Source: Anthopleura xanthogrammica (Eukaryota; Cnidaria; Anthozoa; Actiniaria; Actiniidae). From it: 64,000 nt of DNA. Positions 58,806 to 64,000 of the stretch are shown piece after piece (the first letter of the stretch is position 1; each line of letters begins with the position of its first letter). The translations under genes and the position numbers were made by a program. The stretch spans positions 14,357,291-14,421,290 of the forward strand of contig OZ025206.1 in assembly GCA_964019055.1 (NCBI GenBank), read 5' to 3'. Under the pieces are notes generated by a model. It ran no database searches. It saw nothing but the letters and a program-made list of their open reading frames with translations, and was not told the origin of the DNA.

Positions 58806-59610
58806 TAGCGGTGCGCTGCCGCTGATCAGCCCAGAGGTTGTTTCAAGGTTCGGAATTTCAATGATCTGACTATGGCTTTCACCACTCCACAAACATTTAC
58901 TGTTATGCTAGCTCTTTGGTCACGATTACGACCTTTGATATCCGACATAATAAACTGAATATGATTGATAGTCTTTATACAAAGTAGGAATTAATCGCTA
59001 ACGATCATGTAATTTCCTGCATGTATAATAAAGTATATACGTATTGTATTGACGACCTGACCGATGGCTCATAGTAGAAAAACTAAAACAGATCGATCAC
59101 CGGTACTAAACATCAATTTTATCGAACACTAAACAACTGACTAAGTCAGGGCATGGCTAACTTAACATGTTGTTGTTGCAATTGGGTTTTTTAATGGGAG
59201 GAAAACAGGAGAAACCACTTTTCCTACACTACTCTGTCAAAGGTTCAAAGCTTTTTATTTACCACATATACACAAAAGATAAATTTACAGTGAAAAATGG
59301 AAAAGAATAGGTGGAGGGTGCAAGAGAGACAACCCAAAGGGTTAAACAAGGTACTCTTGCACCCAGCTAAGCTAAGCTATGCATGATTTGCGGATTTTTT
59401 CCTAGTTTGGCAACGACACCGGAATACGTATACGTACTGTGGGAAAGAGAGCTGCATGGTAGTGGTGGGTGGGCGTCATTTGCGCTGATGCTGTTGATTG
59501 CCAAAATCGATCGATTGTTATCAAAAGATGTTTTCACTTTCAGCCCACTATTTGATTAAGATTTGAAGACTCTTAATACCCCTGATCCATTGAATACCAG
59601 TTAGTTTGCT
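58806..59610. other. Intergenic, no gene seen
   Basis: A SINE tail piece runs to about 58860. The remainder has no coding signal. A GATC-rich stretch near 59090-59110 is ordinary. Confidence 0.4.
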
Positions 59611-59612
59611 TT

Positions 59613-59945
59613 TTAAAAAAGTCTATTGTATTCTTTCTGCAGGTGTTGATAACTTAATTCCAATCCAATCTGCACCGTTTCCAGGCTTCCTACCCTTAAG
59701 TATGGATTGCAGTTCAAACGAACCTCTAGGACAATTGCTCTAGCATCATAAACACATCCACAACTGATGTACACTGAGCGCGTGTAAGCCATGGGATATC
59801 GGCACTTAGCACGTAGGATTATGGATATCCAAGTAAGGTGGGCGCATTGATGATAAAAACTGTGCCAACTAACTTCACGGAAGGTTTTGTACCTAACGGT
59901 TTGTTTAACCTCCCAATAGATCCTTGTTGACATCTGACATGACAA
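59613..59945 (-). CDS. Hypothetical Cys-containing ORF (weak IL-17-like pattern)
   Basis: A 110-codon frame, open from 59945 to a stop at 59613. The last two-thirds read like folded secreted protein: HQCAHLTWISIILRAKC, then RYPMAYT, SCGCVYDARAIVLEVRLNC and SLETVQIG. IL-17 family cytokines have the order CPW..R.P..I..A.C.C..C, then a VLRR..C strand, then E.I.VGC.C. The spacing of the A-K-C, C-G-C-V-Y, V-L-x-V-R-x-x-C and L-E-T-V-Q-I-G pieces fits loosely, but the final VGCTC cysteines are missing (I-G-L-E-L). No signal peptide precedes it in this exon. It could be a single exon of an IL-17-like gene, a decayed copy, or a chance frame. Confidence 0.3.
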   Translation of the reverse strand: MSCQMSTRIYWEVKQTVRYKTFREVSWHSFYHQCAHLTWISIILRAKCRYPMAYTRSVYISCGCVYDARAIVLEVRLNCNPYLRVGSLETVQIGLELSYQHLQKEYNRLF

Positions 59946-60374
59946 TGATCACGTCACATCACGACGTCATAGCAACTATCAGGTTGGAGTTTGTTTAGTG
60001 TGAGATCAAGATCAAGGTATGTCCTCGTAGTTGAGTACTAGTATTAATGGCGTCGTTTGAACTCGACACAACTATTATACATGACGTACAGTACGTGCGT
60101 TTTGTAACTTTTTGAAAAGTCATAAGAGGATGAAGGACTGAAATAAAATTCCGGAACGTTGGCAACAATTCATATCTGTTTAATCCCTTTGATCTATTTT
60201 TTAACCACATGACGTGCGTTGAAACGTTCGATTTTAGTGCATAACGGGTATAGTTTCATTTCTAAAAACTTTAAGGTGCCTTAAAATAGAAGTTAGGAGG
60301 CCGATTTATCGCTTAAACTTCAAAGATGCAGGGCATGTATGTAATAGAAAAAGCTAGCACTCGTCCTATCAAAA

Positions 60375-60548
60375 AGTCAGGGGCAGATTTAGGGGTGGGC
60401 CGACGAGGCCGCGGCCCCCTCTTTTAAAAGATGTATTTTTTCTTTAAACTTGGCAAAATAAAAAAATTGCATACGGTCTTGAAGGTTTTCTCTCAGGACG
60501 AAGTTTTCCGGCCCACCCTTTCTTTGATTCCTTGATCCACCCCTGAAG
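60375..60548. mobile_element. Short element with AGGGG..CCCCT inverted ends
   Basis: AGGGGCAGATTTAGGGGTGGG at 60379 and CCTTGATCCACCCCTG ending near 60546 are imperfect inverted ends. The interior has GGCCGCGGCCCCC and GGCCCACCC. A non-autonomous DNA element is likely. Confidence 0.5.
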
Positions 60549-61235
60549 GTTCTGATAGCAGAATTCGGAGATCTATTATCTTATCTCGTTAACATGATCC
60601 AAACCCATTTTTCCTCTCTGTCTGAGAGCTGCTGTCTTGAAGTTAGATCGGAACCCTGATAGCACGATCCACCTGCTAACTCAGCCTATAACATAGACAA
60701 GTCGTTATTACACTCAACACTTGTAGGTCTTAAAAGCTCTTGAAGAAGAGTTAATTCAGTGTTAAGGTCGATCAATTGATCTCGACTGATCTGAGAAGCT
60801 GCAGGTAAACTGTCTTTATTTATTTTTTGTTAAACTTTGTTCACGTTTTTTCTTTCTACTGAAACCGAACTTGAATCCGTAGCAATCATAATAGTATGAT
60901 TGGAGCCGACAAAGATATAGAAGGAAGAAAAAGAGAGAAAGAAAATAAAGGGAGAGAAGAGATATATAGGGAAGGAAGGAAGGAAGGGAAAAAAGATATA
61001 GAGAAGACTCGACACTTTCAGGTCTTTTAAAAAAGCTCTTGAAGTAGGGAGAAAAACAAAACCGGACGGGAAAAAAGAAAGGAAAGGAAAAGGAAAGAAT
61101 GCAAAAGCAAAGTAAATGAAATGGAAGGGAAACGAAAGGAAAGGAAAGATTTTTTGCTTAACGATTTTCTTCAACTTTACTAACTTTATCAACTACTAAT
61201 TTGTCTATATTATCCTTATAAATATAGCGACCATC
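60549..61235. other. 5' flank of gene F, no other gene
   Basis: Contains purine-rich AAAGGAAAGG and GGAAGG tracts (60900-61150) that make a spurious Phe/Pro-rich minus-strand frame. No clear core promoter was identified. A TATAAATA at 61218 lies too close to the ATG (61236) to be the TATA box of a normal 5' UTR. Confidence 0.4.
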
Positions 61236-63033
61236 ATGGTGTCCTCTCTACGGATGATCAAGCCACTGCTAGTTGTATTGTATTTCATCTCAGTGGACGA
61301 AGTGAGCACAAATCAAAAGGTGAGAGGCGATAATCGAATGAGGAGACAGACACACTAAGTTATCCTAATAACTAGAATATCTATATCGGCTTACATGCAG
61401 GTTTTACGCCCAGCCCAAGCAGAACCCAAAACAATTCTTCCTAGTATTGTTGAGTTTTACCACCAAAGACATCTAATAATTATGCGCGCAAACAACTCGC
61501 TTAAGGAAAGAAAAGTGCATGAGAAAAACGTTTGGCGTATGTTGACCTTTATTGTTATTTGTTTTTCAGTTTATTGACAACTTTTTATATTTTGATTTCA
61601 TTGCTACAAAAAAAATTCTTTTCTTTCTCATGATATTTCCCTAATAACGTGAGCAGTATGCCTGTACCTTTAGTATTCCAATTTCACATGTGATTGAGTC
61701 CCTGTTTATCTTATATTATCATTAATTACAGACTATTTATCAGATCAAAGGAGACTTTGGTAACCCTGGTAAGTAACAAAATATCCTCAAATTACGACCA
61801 TATATGCATGAACCGCGGAGAACCCTAAAATGTGGTAGGGGTATATAAGAGACTAGTATGGGAAAAAGTGGTGGGGCTAAGATTGGAAAATATAAGAGAC
61901 TAGTATAGGAAAAAGTGGTGGGGTTCAGATTGGAAAATATAAGAGACTAGTATAGGAAAAAGTGGTGGTGTTCAGATTGGAAAATATAAGAGACTAGTAT
62001 AGGAAAAAGTGGTGGGGCTAAGATTGGAAAATATAAGAGACTAGTATAGGAAAAAGTGGTGGGGCTAAGATTGGAAAATATAAGAGACTAGTATAGGAAA
62101 AAGTGGCGGGGCTAAGATTGGAAAATATAAGAGACTAGTATGGGAAAAAGTGGTGGGGCTAAGATTGGAAAATATAAGAGACTAGTATGGGAAAAAGTGG
62201 TGGGGCTAAGATTGGAAAATATAAGAGACTAGTATGGGAAAAAGTGGTGGGGCTAAGATTGGAAAATATAAGAGACTAGTTTGGGAAAAAGTGGTGGGGC
62301 TAAGATTGGAAAATATAAGAGACTCGTATAGGAAAAAGTGGTGGGGCTAAGATTGGAAAATATAAGAGACTAGTATGGGAAAAAGTTGTGGGGCTAAGAT
62401 TGGAAAATATAAGAGACTAGTATGGGAAAAAGTGGTGGGGCTAAGATTGGAAAATATAAGAGACTAGTATGGGAAAAAGTGGTGGGGCTAAGATTGGAAA
62501 ATATAAGAGACTAGTATGGGAAAAAGTGGTGGGGCTAAGATTGGAAAATATAAGAGACTAGTATGGGAAAAAGTGGTGGGGCTAAGATTGGAAAATATAA
62601 GAGACTAGTATGGGAAAAGGGAAAAAGTGGTAGAGCTATAGCCGTACCAGCCCCTCCCCTCGGGCGGTCCCTGATATGATAAACAGAAATGACTAGAATG
62701 ATCTGATATCCTATATTTTTCTTTTTTCAGTTTACCTCAAACTGGAATCTCTTGGTTGTTTTCGTGATCGACCTTCTCGCGCTATGCGTACCATGTACGC
62801 CAACTTTCGCAGCATCATCAAATGGCGTTCCTATCCTGATACGAGCTATATCATCAGAGCATGCGCAGAAAAAGCCTACCAGGAAGGCGTCTCTGGTATA
62901 TTCGGTATTCAGTATTATGGCGAGTGCTGGACCGATGGTTTGGCAGAGGAGAGATACAACATGTACGGCTTGTCCTCAAGTTGTGAACACGGAGTAGGGA
63001 AAGACTGGGCAAGCATGGTTTATCGTTATAAAG
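61236..63033 (+). CDS. Gene F (5' part): secreted GCFxD/YGECW module protein
   Basis: Exons 61236-61319, 61732-61768 and 62731-63033; the 3' part should lie beyond the window end. Exon 1 is M-V-S-S-L-R-M-I-K-P-L-L-V-V-L-Y-F-I-S-V, a signal peptide, ending phase 0 (S-T-N-Q-K). Exon 2 is the 37-nt linker (T-I-Y-Q-I-K-G-D-F-G-N-P). Exon 3 is the module (ESLGCFRD..SRAMRTMYANFR..RACAEKAYQ..FGIQYYGECWTD..SSSCEHGVG..WASMVYRYKG) ending in a gtatga donor, phase 1. It is on the plus strand, opposite to the other family members. From the family pattern, VWC exons and a Pro-rich terminal exon are expected next. The frame continuing to 63128 is intron read-through. Confidence 0.8.
61844..62631 (+). repeat. 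47-bp minisatellite in gene F intron 2
   Basis: About 16-17 near-identical 47-bp units of TATAAGAGACTAGTATGGGA plus AAAAGTGGTGGGGCTAAGAT and TGGAAAA. Variants TATAGG/TATGGG and GTTCAGATT/GCTAAGATT mark sub-blocks. The array fills most of the 962-bp intron between the linker and module exons and ends about 100 bp before the module exon. Confidence 0.95.
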
Positions 63034-63564
63034 GTATGACCAACATTGATCAGATCATAATTTTAACTAAACTATATAAACAACCTTTATTAATTATAGG
63101 CGTTGTCTTAACATTTAAATTTCATTGAATTTCATCGAACTGGGCTGATCTAAGTCACGCGGCACGGTTAACAGTGACAGACCTTATCACAGATCAAATT
63201 ACGATTTAGTTTACTGTGTTTTTCGGTGGAAGAAAAGCAAGAGTAGTGCGCGAAAAATTCTCGAATCGATCAGGGAAAGACCAAACAATTCCTGCTAATA
63301 TTTTCGAGTCCAGCTATGAACTATATTGTCTATATTTTATCGAACACGATAATCCAGGCAGATATCGATATGAAAGGCGGCGCATCCTGCTGGACAACTC
63401 GCTGGATATATAAAAACAGCTATATCTAGCGTCGTCGTCGGGTGAGTGAAAACAGCGTCAAAAACTCTGGTGCATAATATGAATATATTCCGATGGCAAA
63501 TTCTAGGATAATGGATTAAAAATATATTTGAATTTGAAAACTGGGCTGCGATACTCAATCGCAT
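63034..63564. other. Gene F intron 3 (start), no exon seen
   Basis: A SINE-tail-like CGAACTGGGCTGATCTAAGTC occurs at 63137. No VWC exon was recognised up to the window end, so the next gene F exon is presumably beyond 64000. Confidence 0.4.
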
Positions 63565-63872
63565 TATACAGCTATTTCAAAAAGGATTGGTTAAGGTTTT
63601 GTTGCATGTTGCATGTTGCGTACCAAGCCCTAAATGCAGTAGTATATATATGGGTGATGTGAATCGAATCAGCGGAAGGTCACAACAATATGGTATTTAC
63701 CCAAACTTTCCATGGTCTGCAGGTTTTTCCAGCATATTTTCTTCTGTGTAAACATTATTTACATATGAATATACTACATTTCAAGCTTGGTAAGCGACAT
63801 GCAAAATGAAGCATGAAACATACAACATGATGCAACAAAACCTTCACCATCCTTTTTTGAAGTAGCTGTATA
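63565..63872. mobile_element. MITE family 1, copy 3
   Basis: TATACAGCTATTTCAAAAAG at 63565 and CTTTTTTGAAGTAGCTGTATA ending at 63872 are its inverted ends. The interior resembles copies 1 and 2 in reverse orientation (TTACATATGAATATACTACA, CATATTTTCTTCTGTG). Confidence 0.8.
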
Positions 63873-64000
63873 CTACTGATATAAAGAGAGGGGGGTTACT
63901 TGTAATCAATTGCTAGACCCTACTGAAAACTCACAGCTTTCACGTCGCACTATGCCAGAACATACTATTAAAAGTAAAATAGAGTTGTTTTCTCAGCATA
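63873..64000. other. Window end, nothing recognised
   Basis: Short unassigned intronic sequence. Confidence 0.4.

Noticed and set aside
60830..61192. 120-aa Phe/Pro/Ser-rich minus frame
   Set aside because: Made by AAGG/GGAA tracts; no domain or conserved start context.
61218..61225. TATAAATA as the TATA box of gene F
   Set aside because: It lies 11 nt before the start codon, so transcription would begin inside the coding region.

Overview
This is an AT-rich, intron-rich, repeat-laden eukaryotic window. Short GT-AG exons, an animal exon-junction-complex gene, tandem genes for secreted Cys-rich proteins and many small inverted-repeat elements and tRNA-derived SINEs point to an invertebrate animal. 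An anthozoan cnidarian (coral or sea anemone) is my best guess; this is inference, because no species marker is present.

Layout. (1) 1-1000: no gene seen, one reversed SINE fragment. (2) 1186-14854, plus strand: a complete 19-exon CASC3/Barentsz/MLN51 gene. I reconstructed it exon by exon with consistent phases; it encodes about 995 aa. Its introns are full of inverted-repeat elements and a 133-bp tandem repeat. (3) 16651-18288, minus strand: one long exon encoding a 545-aa Ser/Pro-rich protein that I do not recognise, with three TGACGT-type sites upstream. (4) 20313-51402, minus strand: a cluster of related small secreted-protein genes, here called A, B, C, E and D in order of position. (5) 52-61 kb: repeats, namely a 650-bp hexanucleotide block, a decayed LINE reverse-transcriptase fragment, a 1.7-kb array of 12-bp units, SINEs, and one Cys-containing ORF at 59613-59945. 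(6) 61236-63033, plus strand: gene F, another family member whose 3' part lies beyond the window.

The cluster is the notable biology. A full gene has six exons: a signal-peptide exon ending in phase 0, a tiny linker exon (37-40 nt, or 16 nt in gene A), one roughly 100-aa module exon, two von Willebrand factor C (VWC) exons, and a Pro/Thr-rich terminal exon. The module exon has the consensus GCYxD, then RA(L/M)R, then F/YYGECW, then SSNCEHGVG and WANMVYR, and resembles WSC or apple-like Cys modules. Every boundary downstream of the linker is phase 1, so modules can be shuffled without frameshift. Genes A (297 aa), C (309 aa) and D (315 aa) are complete. E is a module without a visible 3' end, B is a broken 3' remnant, and F is truncated by the window edge. 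The 3' halves of C and D lie in a recent segmental duplication of about 2.6 kb, while their 5' halves are clearly diverged. The proteins should be secreted, disulfide-bonded and extracellular. VWC domains in other proteins bind BMP-type ligands or matrix, but nothing here fixes the ligand.

Coding spans are given as whole genes with exon coordinates inside the evidence. Splice junctions were called by eye from GT/AG sites, phase consistency and paralogue comparison, with no transcript data.
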